Origin: Paenibacillus sp. LHD-38
GTDB taxonomy: Bacteria; Bacillota; Bacilli; Paenibacillales; Paenibacillaceae
Direction: 5' to 3'
Assembly (NCBI RefSeq): GCF_031157315.1
Contig: NZ_JAVIFU010000015.1
Location: forward strand, 1-64,000
Length of the DNA stretch: 64,000 bases
Both the position numbers and the translations under genes were made by a program. Position 1 is the stretch's first letter; every line of letters starts with the position of its first letter. The notes under the pieces are model-generated. The model was not told where the DNA came from, ran no database searches, and worked only from the letters and a program-made list of their open reading frames with translations. Positions 26,623 to 38,474 of this stretch are shown one piece after another.

Positions 26623-26760
26623 CATTAAAAGGAATGAAGTCATAAATATCGGTTATGCAATGAAAAAATAATAAGGTTTAGTAAATATTTCTATACCAGA
26701 AGGCATACATCGTTTATAATAAAGCGAACACTCACTTGACTCGAAATAGGGGAAGGACGT

Positions 26761-28665
26761 TTGTGCGTGACGAAACGGATGGATGGTTTTCCTGAAAAAA
26801 CAAAGCAGCTCAAACAAACGTTTAACGGATCATTGATGATTAGCAGCCTTCTGGCAGCACTCGCGTTGGTTTGGATCACCGTATCCTTTTTGCTTATTTC
26901 CAATACGATGTATAAATGGACGGCTGCAGCCGTAGCGGCATCGTTATTCGTAACCGCAGTAATTGTTTATATAAAACGAAGTGAGACGTTCAACCTCCAA
27001 AACTACCATACGGCTATTGTTGAAACCTTGCTTCGCTCTGACGCAGTACCCCTGGCAGTCCTGGATAAAAGCGGGATGGTAATCGAGATGAACGAAGCTT
27101 CGAGCCGCACGCTGGGCTATCACCGAACGGAGCTTATTGGCGAGCCGATATTAAGAATCGTCGATCCTGGAAGCCGGCCATTGCTTAATGAAACGTTCGA
27201 GCAGGCACTGTTAGGCGAAACGAAGCAGATCAATATTAATATTACCCATGGTTCCGGTTTTCCGTTAGAGCTCCAAGTCGTTTGCTCACCGATGCTGCAA
27301 GGGGATGAAGTTATCGGCACCGTAATCATTAGCCAGGATTTAAGCGATCGCAAACGGAACGTAGAACGGATTCGCTACATGGCTTATTACGATGACATGA
27401 CCGGCTTGCCGAACCGCACATTGTTTCAAATGAAGCTGACCGAAACGCTTGCTAGGGCTAAGGAAGAGGAGCGGGTTGTAGGCATCTGTTATTTGGATTT
27501 GGATCGCTTTAAGCTTGTCAATGCATCCTTCGGACGCGAATTCGGCGACATTCTTCTGATGCAGGTCGCTGAGAGGCTGAACCGTGATTTTTCGGACAAT
27601 GATTTTGCAGCACGAATGGAAGGCGATGAATTCGCCTTATTGTATTGCAACCTGCAATCGGAGAAGCATTTGCTCGAACTGTCGAGGCAGCTTCTTAAAT
27701 CAATCGAAGAACCTTATGAATTAAGCGGCTTTCCGCTACATATTACTGCAAGTATCGGTTTGGTTACCAACCGTGATGAGAATGATGATAGTTACGCGCT
27801 GATTAAGAAAGCCGATATGGCACTCGTAAAGGTAAAGGAAAGCGGGAAAAATGATTGCATGCTGTATTCGGACAGTTGGAGCAACTCATCGCTTGAACGG
27901 CTTACCCTTCAGCATGAAATGTACCGCGCCATACAGCGAAGCGAGTTTATCCTGCATTATCAGCCCCAATATGACTTAGTATTAGGGACGATGGTTGGTG
28001 TTGAAGCTCTTGTGCGGTGGAATCACCCCCAAAAAGGCATGATCCCGCCAGGAAACTTTATCCCATTAGCAGAAGAAAGCGGTATGATCGTACAAATCGG
28101 CGATTGGGTACTCGAAGAGGCATGCCGTCAAAACAAAGCATGGCAAGATGCGGGTCTGCCCTTAATACCCGTTTCCGTGAACTTATCGATTAGACAATTC
28201 GTTCAAAATGATTTGGCAAGCAAGGTATCCGCCGTGCTGGAGAAGACGGGCCTCGATGCTAAATACCTCGATCTAGAGATTACAGAGTCCATGACAATGG
28301 ATGTCAGCCATGTATCCAGATGCTTATTAGACTTAACGGATTTAGGCGTCAATATTAGCGTCGATGATTTCGGTACCGGCTACAGCTCATTTCATTATTT
28401 GAAAAATTTCCCGATTGATCGCTTGAAAATCGACCGTTCCTTCGTACGCGATATTCAGCAGGATCCAAGCGATGCAGAAATCGTTGCGGCTATTATTGCG
28501 ATGGCCCACAATCTCAATATTCAAGTTATAGCAGAGGGCGTTGAAACAGAAGAACAGATGGCTTTTTTACGCAAGCACAAATGCGATGAAATGCAAGGTT
28601 ACTTCTGGAGTCCACCTGTATCAAGTGAAAATATTGAACAGATGCTCTCGCCGGGTTATGTATAA
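26761..28665 (+). CDS. membrane PAS-GGDEF-EAL protein, likely c-di-GMP phosphodiesterase
   Basis: A 634-residue signalling protein. Two membrane helices lie at about residues 24-72, a PAS domain at ~80-200, a GGDEF domain at ~205-370 and an EAL domain at ~385-630. The EAL site is intact: EALVRWNHP, a downstream EITES, DDFGTGYSS, KIDRSFV and AEGVET. The GGDEF active-site motif reads EGDEF, with the first Gly replaced by Glu, so diguanylate cyclase activity is doubtful and the domain may bind GTP as an allosteric sensor. TTG 26761 follows GGGGAAGGA; GTG 26764 is an alternative. It is monocistronic, with its own terminator. Confidence 0.9.
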   Translation: MCVTKRMDGFPEKTKQLKQTFNGSLMISSLLAALALVWITVSFLLISNTMYKWTAAAVAASLFVTAVIVYIKRSETFNLQNYHTAIVETLLRSDAVPLAVLDKSGMVIEMNEASSRTLGYHRTELIGEPILRIVDPGSRPLLNETFEQALLGETKQININITHGSGFPLELQVVCSPMLQGDEVIGTVIISQDLSDRKRNVERIRYMAYYDDMTGLPNRTLFQMKLTETLARAKEEERVVGICYLDLDRFKLVNASFGREFGDILLMQVAERLNRDFSDNDFAARMEGDEFALLYCNLQSEKHLLELSRQLLKSIEEPYELSGFPLHITASIGLVTNRDENDDSYALIKKADMALVKVKESGKNDCMLYSDSWSNSSLERLTLQHEMYRAIQRSEFILHYQPQYDLVLGTMVGVEALVRWNHPQKGMIPPGNFIPLAEESGMIVQIGDWVLEEACRQNKAWQDAGLPLIPVSVNLSIRQFVQNDLASKVSAVLEKTGLDAKYLDLEITESMTMDVSHVSRCLLDLTDLGVNISVDDFGTGYSSFHYLKNFPIDRLKIDRSFVRDIQQDPSDAEIVAAIIAMAHNLNIQVIAEGVETEEQMAFLRKHKCDEMQGYFWSPPVSSENIEQMLSPGYV

Positions 28666-28711
28666 AAAAACCGTTCATTGACTGTCAAACAGTCATTTGA
28701 ACGGTTTTTTT
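28665..28711 (+). terminator. rho-independent terminator after the PAS-GGDEF-EAL gene
   Basis: AAACCGTTCA and TGAACGGTTT enclose an inner TGACTGT/ACAGTCA hairpin; seven T residues follow. A-rich upstream bases could let it serve the facing gene as well. Confidence 0.85.
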
Positions 28712-28729
28712 ATGCATTTTGATGCTTCA

Positions 28730-29278
28730 TCAATATGAGAAGTCTTCAATTTCATTTAACCGGAAGGTGTACACTTGCTTCTCGTCGACATGATAAACCG
28801 TAATGATATTATCCGTTTCATCCAAATTAATGATTCTGCATGGGATGCTGAGCTTTATTCCGAGCCCCTTGTTTACGATCAACCGAATGAGAGTGTTGTT
28901 CTTCATGATCGTTTTTATTTTATCAAAATAGCTTAATGCTTCCAATGATCCGGATTCAACTGCAGGCTTGTCTACCGGTATGACGTTTCCTTTATCGTTT
29001 CTTTCGGCGGCTCGCGTACTTTTCTGATTCGGAATGATAACGTTTTCAGTCTGAGCCGATGGTATGGGTATCTCTTGAACGGTCTGCGCATTCGTTCTAC
29101 GCTGATCGATTTGTTCCCCCAACTGGATGCCGGATAAGATGCGAAAATCAATGAAGCCTGAACAATTTAGCAAATGAAGCAATTGTTCCAAAGCCGCAGC
29201 ATTGTTTTTCCCTTCTACAAGCACCTCGATTTTAAAAACAAAAGAAGATTGGTCTTGGGCTGAGCGATGTTTTTCCAT
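28730..29278 (-). CDS. protein of unknown function, 182 residues
   Basis: A soluble protein with no signal peptide or membrane segment that I do not recognise. The N-terminal ~50 residues (FKIEVLVEGKNNAAALEQLLH...) read like a small alpha/beta domain. A polar, proline-containing linker spans about residues 55-110. The C-terminal ~70 residues (TLIRLIVNKGLGIKLSIP...) are beta-rich and end in an acidic NEIEDF motif. It sits alone on the minus strand facing the terminator of the EAL gene. The start is plausible, but the ribosome binding site (GGAGGTAC) is close to the ATG. Confidence 0.6.
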   Translation of the reverse strand: MEKHRSAQDQSSFVFKIEVLVEGKNNAAALEQLLHLLNCSGFIDFRILSGIQLGEQIDQRRTNAQTVQEIPIPSAQTENVIIPNQKSTRAAERNDKGNVIPVDKPAVESGSLEALSYFDKIKTIMKNNTLIRLIVNKGLGIKLSIPCRIINLDETDNIITVYHVDEKQVYTFRLNEIEDFSY

Positions 29279-29442
29279 AGTACCTCCGAACTGAGTGGTG
29301 TAGTACTAATATACCACTAAATTAGGCTTTCATGTAGGGATATAAATAAGCAATTATCCAACACTGCCAAAATATTTTTTGCATATAATGATGTTGCAGT
29401 GCATTGCCTATTACTATGTGAAACGAAGGGGGTGGATCCCGT

Positions 29443-29748
29443 ATGATGCGGATGGTTCCTTTCATACTTGAGAATGGAGAAACCGTTCTTGGCGTTGAAG
29501 TGAAGCTGCCCAAAACTACTTTGCTCGCGATTATGACTGATAAAGGATATATTATGTGCGGAGCGCTAGATGTTTCTCTGCTAAACGAGCGTCTCAAGGA
29601 CCGGGAAATATTGGCCGGCCGCGCTGTTGGCGTACGGACGTTGGAGGAGCTTATGGCAGCTCCTTTGGAGTCTGTCACAACGTCTGCAGAGTCAATAGGC
29701 GTCGTTGTAGGCATGAAGGGTTCGGAAGCGCTCCAATTGATGCTTTAA
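29443..29748 (+). CDS. yunC: YunC-like DUF1805 protein
   Basis: A 101-residue protein matching the DUF1805/YunC family: an N-terminal strand with PFILENGETVLGVEVKLPK, a central TDKGYIMCGALDV and the late AGRAVGVRTLEELMAAP. The family folds as a small dimeric alpha/beta protein; no activity is established. GGGGGTGG lies about ten bases before the ATG. In Bacillus subtilis it is near yunD; here the YunD homologue is ~15 kb away at 44383. Confidence 0.8.
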   Translation: MMRMVPFILENGETVLGVEVKLPKTTLLAIMTDKGYIMCGALDVSLLNERLKDREILAGRAVGVRTLEELMAAPLESVTTSAESIGVVVGMKGSEALQLML

Positions 29749-29756
29749 CGGACAGG

Positions 29757-29820
29757 AAAAGAGCCCTAACCTCTGTGCAGGCGAACAAGAGCTGGCCAAC
29801 AGAGTTTAGGGCTTCTTTTA
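29757..29820 (+). terminator. terminator after the yunC-like gene
   Basis: AAAAGAGCCCTAACCTCTGT pairs, with one mismatch, with ACAGAGTTTAGGGCTTCTTTT around a ~22-nt loop, ending in a short T run. Confidence 0.75.
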
Positions 29821-29931
29821 ATACATTAGAATTTATAAGTTTTCACTTATAAATCTGCTTAAATATATCCGCGAAACGAATGCTTTTGCTGCTAAAAGAC
29901 GGAAACACCGTTTAAGCTTGCCATCCGTTGT

Positions 29932-30984
29932 TTACTCAAACAGCTTGCGCAGGTTGTCATCGTAAGGTGCTTGCACGATGCCTTTCTCCGTAATAATGGC
30001 TGTAACATATTCATTTGGCGTAACATCAAAAGCTGGATTATACACTTTAATGCCTTGCGGCGCCGTACGTTTGCCAAAGCCTTCTGTGATTTCTTCGGCA
30101 TTACGCTCTTCAATCGGTATTTCTGAACCCGTTGGCGTGTTTAAATCGATGGTAGAAAGCGGGCTCGCTACATAAAAAGGGATGCCATGCGCTTTGGCCA
30201 AGACAGCAACGCTGTACGTGCCGATTTTGTTAGCTACATCGCCATTTGCCGCAACGCGGTCCGTACCGACGATGACTGCGTCGACCCAGCCTTTGGCCAT
30301 GATCATGCCAGCCATGTTATCGCAAATTAGCGTTACGTCTACGCCTGCCTGTTGTAGTTCGAAAGCAGTAAGGCGAGCCCCCTGTAGGACTGGCCGCGTC
30401 TCATCAGCATATACGCGAAGCGTAATGCCTCGTTCTAAAGCCAAATAGAAGGGAGCGAGTGCTGTACCGTATTTCGCAGTCGCCAAACCGCCGGCGTTAC
30501 AATGGGTGAGCACACCCATATCGTCCTTGAACAGCGACAACGCATGCTCCCCGATCAATCGATTCGTTTCTTCGTCCTCGCTTTGGATTGCGATCGCTTC
30601 TGTAAGCAAAGCGGCTTTGCTTGCTTCCAGAGACAAACCCTGTTCAACGTAAGAAGCAGCAGCGGCTTTCATGCGGTCGAGCGCCCAAAACAAGTTAACG
30701 GCAGTTGGTCTGGAAGTAGCGAGATACTCTGCTTGTTTGACCACTTGAGCGAGCCAAGCCTCGGATGACTGCTCATTCCGACTGCCGAGCACAACCCCGT
30801 AAGCTGCGGATATTCCGATTGCCGGTGCTCCTCTAACCTTTAGATGGCGAATGGCTTCCCATACATCCTCTGCTGTCAATAAAGGCAAATATACGATCTC
30901 CTCGGGCAGCAGCCTCTGATCAAGCAGGTCAAGTCTGTCCTTGGTCCAAATCACGGATTGCAAACCAGCGTAATTCGTTGTCAT
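29932..30984 (-). CDS. mtnA: S-methyl-5-thioribose-1-phosphate isomerase
   Basis: A 350-residue enzyme of the eIF2B-related family. The substrate and catalytic segments are intact: [14 protein letters not shown], the Cys in [10 protein letters not shown], and the Asp in [19 protein letters not shown]. It converts methylthioribose-1-phosphate to methylthioribulose-1-phosphate in methionine salvage. It is the second gene of a two-gene operon behind mtnK, 24 bp apart. Confidence 0.95.
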   Translation of the reverse strand: MTTNYAGLQSVIWTKDRLDLLDQRLLPEEIVYLPLLTAEDVWEAIRHLKVRGAPAIGISAAYGVVLGSRNEQSSEAWLAQVVKQAEYLATSRPTAVNLFWALDRMKAAAASYVEQGLSLEASKAALLTEAIAIQSEDEETNRLIGEHALSLFKDDMGVLTHCNAGGLATAKYGTALAPFYLALERGITLRVYADETRPVLQGARLTAFELQQAGVDVTLICDNMAGMIMAKGWVDAVIVGTDRVAANGDVANKIGTYSVAVLAKAHGIPFYVASPLSTIDLNTPTGSEIPIEERNAEEITEGFGKRTAPQGIKVYNPAFDVTPNEYVTAIITEKGIVQAPYDDNLRKLFE

Positions 30985-31008
30985 GATGTCAATTCCTTTC
31001 TGTGTCTA

Positions 31009-32220
31009 TCAATTATTTGCTTGGGATAAGGCCGCATCGATTACTTCCTCAATGGATTGCGCCTTGCGGTTGTTCCGTATAAGTGTTGTTCCGATAGCAA
31101 GAGCTAAGCGCTGTGCTTTCTCTTTCGCGGCAGCATCCGGAATACGGTCAATATCAACGACATGTGACAAGCCGACGATGCGGCGCACCATTTTGCAGCC
31201 GGCAAACCCGACGGCATCCTGAAGCAAGCGGTCCATGTAGTAGTCTTGATATGCCGGCGTGGAAGAAGCAAGGCGATCCAGTCCATGCTCATTCCAAAGC
31301 GCACGGAATTTTTGGTCAAACAAGTTCCATACATCGCGTACGGTATTGGTTAGATATTGACGGAAATCGTTTCTCTTGTCCGCATCTGCGATCCAATGCT
31401 CTTGACCGGCGAAATTTAGAAGAAGATTCGCGATAACGGCACCAATGTCAAAACCGATCGGTCCGTAATAAGCAAACTCGGGATCGATGACCTTTGTCGA
31501 TTCTGGCGTTACGAACACACTACCCGTATGAAGGTCCCCGTGAAGCAGCGCTTGAGCGTTTGTTAAAAACTTATCGCGAAGAATAGCGACTTCCAGATGG
31601 AGCTCTTGATCCTGCCATAACGCTTCCGCTGCATCACGAATGGCCGGGTCAAAGCTGTTGTTAGGCGAATCGGTATACGGATCGTCAAAAATGAGATCTT
31701 CTGTTATTTTGCACAGCTCGGGATTAATAAAAGCTTTTACTTGAAGCTTCTTTTCCTGCTGGTTCATTCCTAGATCGGAAGTGAAAAACAACGTACGGGC
31801 CATAAAGGTTGAAATATCATCCGCGAACTTTGGATACCGTGTTCCTCCGATTAATCCTTGACGCATAATGATGTGATCGCTTAGATCCTCCATAATGGTC
31901 AGATACAGCTCTGGATCATACTTATATACGCTTGGGACAAGTCCTGGAGCAAGTTTTCCTTCCAAAATAAGCTTCTCGCTCTCAATCCGTGCACGGTCAA
32001 GCGTCAACGGCCAAGACTCGCCTACAACTTTAGCATAAGGCAGGGCTTGTTTCATAATGAGGCTTTTTCCGCTGGCAGAGTCCGTGATATGAAACACCAG
32101 GTTTAAATTGCCGTCGCCAATCTCGCGGCTCGTGAGCACTGCGCCTTGCGGAAAAAAAACGTCAAGGGAAAGGGCTATTTGAATGGCTTCTTGTTCTGTT
32201 AATGGATGATATGCAGACAT
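31009..32220 (-). CDS. mtnK: methylthioribose kinase
   Basis: A 403-residue sugar kinase of the aminoglycoside phosphotransferase-like fold. The catalytic loop is LLHGDLHTGSVF and the metal-binding motif is KVIDPEFAYYGPIGFDIG. It phosphorylates methylthioribose, the substrate for MtnA. The start at 32220 follows GGAGGTGG; an upstream in-frame ATG at 32256 lacks this. The leader is short: a TATACT at 32279-32284 (minus strand) would place the start of transcription only ~50 nt from the ATG, so the S-box riboswitch usual for Bacillus mtnKA is not present. Confidence 0.93.
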   Translation of the reverse strand: MSAYHPLTEQEAIQIALSLDVFFPQGAVLTSREIGDGNLNLVFHITDSASGKSLIMKQALPYAKVVGESWPLTLDRARIESEKLILEGKLAPGLVPSVYKYDPELYLTIMEDLSDHIIMRQGLIGGTRYPKFADDISTFMARTLFFTSDLGMNQQEKKLQVKAFINPELCKITEDLIFDDPYTDSPNNSFDPAIRDAAEALWQDQELHLEVAILRDKFLTNAQALLHGDLHTGSVFVTPESTKVIDPEFAYYGPIGFDIGAVIANLLLNFAGQEHWIADADKRNDFRQYLTNTVRDVWNLFDQKFRALWNEHGLDRLASSTPAYQDYYMDRLLQDAVGFAGCKMVRRIVGLSHVVDIDRIPDAAAKEKAQRLALAIGTTLIRNNRKAQSIEEVIDAALSQANN

Positions 32221-32375
32221 GGCTGTCCACCTCCGGTTATAGTAGTCGGGCAGCAATGCCCAGTATTCATCTCAACATAGTATAATGTATATTATTTCGC
32301 CTTGGAATACCTTCGTTTGATATAATGTTATCAAATAGAGACAAGTTTATTGACGAGTAGGATGGAGGAAGCTTA

Positions 32376-32957
32376 ATGACCGCACAAAATGTGCTGCAAA
32401 ACATCGCTTTGAAAGAATGGGCCGTCAGCGTTAAAGCACTCGCAGAGGGAAAGCAAATTATCGTCATGCGCAAAGGCGGAATTATTGAAGAAACACGGGA
32501 TTTTCAACTGGTGAGCCCAAGCTTTTACTTAATGCCCGCTTTTGAGCATCAGAAAAAGCATCTTTTAAAGGATGAATTCATGGATGATTTGGACGAAACG
32601 CTGGCAGGCTGGTCTTTGGACACGGATACGGTGAAGCTTGAAGCTTATGCCGAGGTTGCCATGGATATCGAAATAACGGACCAGCAGACGCTTGATCGCC
32701 TGCGTGATTTACATATATGGACAGATACATTTGCGGAGGAAAGATTGCGCTGGAAGAAAACCAAACCTCTGCATGTTTTAGTGCTACGCGTATACCGGTT
32801 GGAGAAGCCTTTCGAATTACCGATGGTTCCCGCTTATAACGGATGTAAATCTTGGGTAAGACTGGAAGAGGAAATCGGATTACCGGTAAGGATTCCCGTA
32901 TTGGATGACGAAGCGTTTCAGACTGAAGTGGAAAAGATTAAACAGGCATTAGCCTAA
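32376..32957 (+). CDS. DUF1802 family protein
   Basis: A 193-residue soluble protein of the DUF1802 type: an N-terminal ALKEWAVSVKALAEGKQIIVMRKGGIxE-like region, a central HQKKHLL, and a C-terminal AYNGCKSWVRLEEEI. The function is unknown; some relatives sit near restriction or nuclease genes, but no such neighbour is seen here. GGATGGAGGAAG precedes the start, and TATAAT at 32321-32326 is a likely -10 box. Confidence 0.8.
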   Translation: MTAQNVLQNIALKEWAVSVKALAEGKQIIVMRKGGIIEETRDFQLVSPSFYLMPAFEHQKKHLLKDEFMDDLDETLAGWSLDTDTVKLEAYAEVAMDIEITDQQTLDRLRDLHIWTDTFAEERLRWKKTKPLHVLVLRVYRLEKPFELPMVPAYNGCKSWVRLEEEIGLPVRIPVLDDEAFQTEVEKIKQALA

Positions 32958-33143
32958 TAAGCGAGATAGGCATGCAAGGTCCACTGTTCATTGAGAATGC
33001 ACGACAAAATTTTGTGATTTGTTGGAAAATATTAGACGGTGGAAGAAGGAAAATGTCGGTATTTTTATGCTGAAATAAGACAAAATCAGCGAAACAAAGA
33101 CATCTCGCATTGATTTATAACAAAAACTATATTAAAATGATTA

Positions 33144-33172
33144 TTGAGAATCATTGAGAATCACTCTATAAT
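33144..33172 (+). promoter_or_regulatory. suf operon promoter overlapped by a Fur/PerR-like repeat
   Basis: -35 TTGAGA (33144-33149), a 17-bp spacer and -10 TATAAT (33167-33172) form a near-consensus sigma-A promoter. The same bases form a tandem 10-bp repeat, TTGAGAATCA twice, and with the preceding TGATTA an inverted repeat TGATT-N6-AATCA that resembles a Fur-family operator. Binding there would cover the -35 element and spacer. The region 32958-33143 upstream holds nothing else recognisable. Confidence 0.65.
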
Positions 33173-33237
33173 AGTAAGCCTATTCTATATAGAAGTGACT
33201 GACCGAATTAAACCAACCTTGGAGGGATCAGCATATT

Positions 33238-34017
33238 ATGGCAACGCATTTTGTCATCGAAGGCCTGAAAGCGGCAATCGACGGAAAAGAGATTTTAAAA
33301 GGAATCAATCTTGACATTAAAGGTGGAGAAATTCACGCAATCATGGGCCCTAACGGTACCGGTAAATCCACGCTGGCATCCGCTTTGATGGGACATCCTA
33401 AATATGAAGTAACCGAAGGCAAAGCAGTATTGAACGGCGAAGATATCCTTGAAATGGGCGTTGACGAGCGTGCGCTTGCCGGTTTGTTTCTTGCGATGCA
33501 ATACCCAAGCGAAATTCCAGGCGTAACGAACTCTGATTTTCTTCGCAGCGCATTGAATGCACGCCTTGGCGAAGGCAATGAAATTTCGTTGATCAAATTC
33601 ATTCGCAAAATGGAAAGCAAGATGAAGGAACTGGAAATGAACGCTGAGTTCGCTCACCGTTACCTGAATGAAGGCTTCTCAGGCGGCGAGAAAAAACGTA
33701 ACGAGATTTTGCAAATGATGCTGCTTGATCCTAAAATTGTCGTGCTTGATGAAATTGACTCCGGTCTTGACATTGATGCACTTCGTATCGTATCGCAAGG
33801 CGTAAACGCTATGCGTTCGGAAGATCGCGGTTTCCTGATTATTACTCACTATCAACGGTTGCTTAATTATATTACTCCGGATTTCGTACATGTAATGATG
33901 CAAGGCCGCATCGTTAAATCCGGTGGTCCTGAACTTGCAGAGCGTTTGGAAAACGAAGGTTATGATTGGGTTAAAGAAGAACTTGGCATCGTAGATGAAA
34001 CAGTCGGCCAGGCTTAA
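33238..34017 (+). CDS. sufC: SufC, Fe-S assembly ATPase
   Basis: A 259-residue ABC-type ATPase. Walker [10 protein letters not shown], signature [15 protein letters not shown], Walker [16 protein letters not shown] and the switch His in IITHYQRLL are all present. It partners SufB and SufD in the SufBCD scaffold for iron-sulfur cluster assembly in the cytoplasm. It is the first gene of the operon, with GGAGGG about nine bases before the ATG. Confidence 0.97.
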   Translation: MATHFVIEGLKAAIDGKEILKGINLDIKGGEIHAIMGPNGTGKSTLASALMGHPKYEVTEGKAVLNGEDILEMGVDERALAGLFLAMQYPSEIPGVTNSDFLRSALNARLGEGNEISLIKFIRKMESKMKELEMNAEFAHRYLNEGFSGGEKKRNEILQMMLLDPKIVVLDEIDSGLDIDALRIVSQGVNAMRSEDRGFLIITHYQRLLNYITPDFVHVMMQGRIVKSGGPELAERLENEGYDWVKEELGIVDETVGQA

Positions 34018-34038
34018 GCGGAGAAGGGGGCATAACGG

Positions 34039-36987
<2,949 letters not shown>

Positions 36988-37016
36988 AACGAGATTAATG
37001 AGGAGCGTGAATGACC

Positions 37017-38414
37017 ATGGCTAAATCAATGCCGGAAATGGAAGATTATAAGTATGGTTTCCGTGACGAGCATAAAGCCGTATTCGAATCAGGTAAAGGG
37101 TTAACGGAAGAGATCGTACGCACGATTTCGGAAATTAAAGGCGAGCCTGAGTGGATGCTGGATTTCCGTTTGAAATCGCTAGCGCAGTTTTTCAAAATGC
37201 CGATGCCTAAATGGGGCGGCAATATGGATGAGCTCGATTTCGACGACATTCAATATTATGTTCGTGCATCGGATAAGCAAGGCAAGACTTGGGAAGAGGT
37301 TCCTTCCGAAATTAAAGAAACGTTTGATAAACTTGGTATCCCAGAGGCTGAACAAAAGTTTCTTGCCGGCGTATCGGCTCAATACGAGTCCGAGGTCGTT
37401 TACCACAGCATGCAAGAGGATCTTGAGAAGCAAGGCGTAATCTTCACGGATACGGACACGGCGCTTCGCGAGTACCCTGAGCTGATGAAAGAATATTTCG
37501 GAACGATTATTCCTCCGAATGACAATAAATTTGCAGCTTTGAACAGTGCGGTATGGTCAGGCGGAAGCTTCATCTACGTTCCTAAGGGCGTTAAATGTGA
37601 GGTTCCATTGCAAGCCTATTTCCGTATCAACTCCGAAAACATGGGTCAATTCGAGCGTACGCTAATTATCGCTGACGAAGACAGCTCCGTTCACTATGTT
37701 GAAGGCTGTACGGCTCCGGTATACAGCACAAACTCACTGCACAGCGCAGTAGTTGAGATTTTGGTTAAGAAAAATGCACGCGTTCGTTATACGACGATTC
37801 AAAACTGGGCACCGAATATTTATAACCTGGTTACGAAACGTGCAGTTGCGGACGAGAATGCAACGATGGAGTGGGTAGACGGAAACATCGGCTCTAAGCT
37901 GACAATGAAGTACCCAGCTGTCGTATTGCGCGGCCGCGGCGCGAAAGGCATGGTATTGTCCATTGCCGTTGCCGGTAAAGGCCAGCATCAGGATGCAGGA
38001 GCGAAAATGACTCACCTTGCACCGGATACCAGCTCCACGATCATTTCGAAATCAATCAGTAAACATGGCGGTAAAGTAACGTACCGTGGTCTTGCTTCCT
38101 TCGGACGCAACTCTGACGGCGCGAAAGCGAACATCAAATGTGATACGCTCATTCTTGATAACGAATCGACTTCGGATACGATTCCTTATAACGAGATTTT
38201 GAACGACAACATCACGCTTGAGCATGAAGCAACCGTATCGAAGGTTTCTGAAGATCAATTGTTCTACTTGATGAGCCGTGGTCTTAGCGAAGCAGAAGCA
38301 ACGCAAATGATCGTAATGGGCTTCATCGAGCCGTTCACGAAAGAGCTTCCAATGGAATACGCGGTTGAGATGAACCGTTTGATCAAATTCGAGATGGAAG
38401 GCTCCATCGGTTAA
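37017..38414 (+). CDS. sufB: SufB, Fe-S assembly scaffold subunit
   Basis: A 465-residue scaffold protein. It begins [15 protein letters not shown] as in Firmicutes SufB and carries the SufBD beta-helix core and the C-terminal [21 protein letters not shown]. The cysteines in [10 protein letters not shown] and KCDTLILD are retained. ATG 37017 gives the usual N-terminus, with GAGGAG at 11 bases; ATG 37011 is also possible. It is the last gene of sufCDSUB, closed by a terminator at 38434. Confidence 0.96.
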   Translation: MAKSMPEMEDYKYGFRDEHKAVFESGKGLTEEIVRTISEIKGEPEWMLDFRLKSLAQFFKMPMPKWGGNMDELDFDDIQYYVRASDKQGKTWEEVPSEIKETFDKLGIPEAEQKFLAGVSAQYESEVVYHSMQEDLEKQGVIFTDTDTALREYPELMKEYFGTIIPPNDNKFAALNSAVWSGGSFIYVPKGVKCEVPLQAYFRINSENMGQFERTLIIADEDSSVHYVEGCTAPVYSTNSLHSAVVEILVKKNARVRYTTIQNWAPNIYNLVTKRAVADENATMEWVDGNIGSKLTMKYPAVVLRGRGAKGMVLSIAVAGKGQHQDAGAKMTHLAPDTSSTIISKSISKHGGKVTYRGLASFGRNSDGAKANIKCDTLILDNESTSDTIPYNEILNDNITLEHEATVSKVSEDQLFYLMSRGLSEAEATQMIVMGFIEPFTKELPMEYAVEMNRLIKFEMEGSIG

Positions 38415-38433
38415 TAACCGCCTGCTTAACTAG

Positions 38434-38460
38434 AAAAAGCCCCTGCAAAGGGGCTTTTTT
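38434..38460 (+). terminator. rho-independent terminator of the suf operon
   Basis: AAAAGCCCC-TGCAAA-GGGGCTTTTTT: a compact strong hairpin with a T run, about 20 bp after sufB. Confidence 0.92.
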
Positions 38461-38474
38461 GTGTTCATTTTTAA

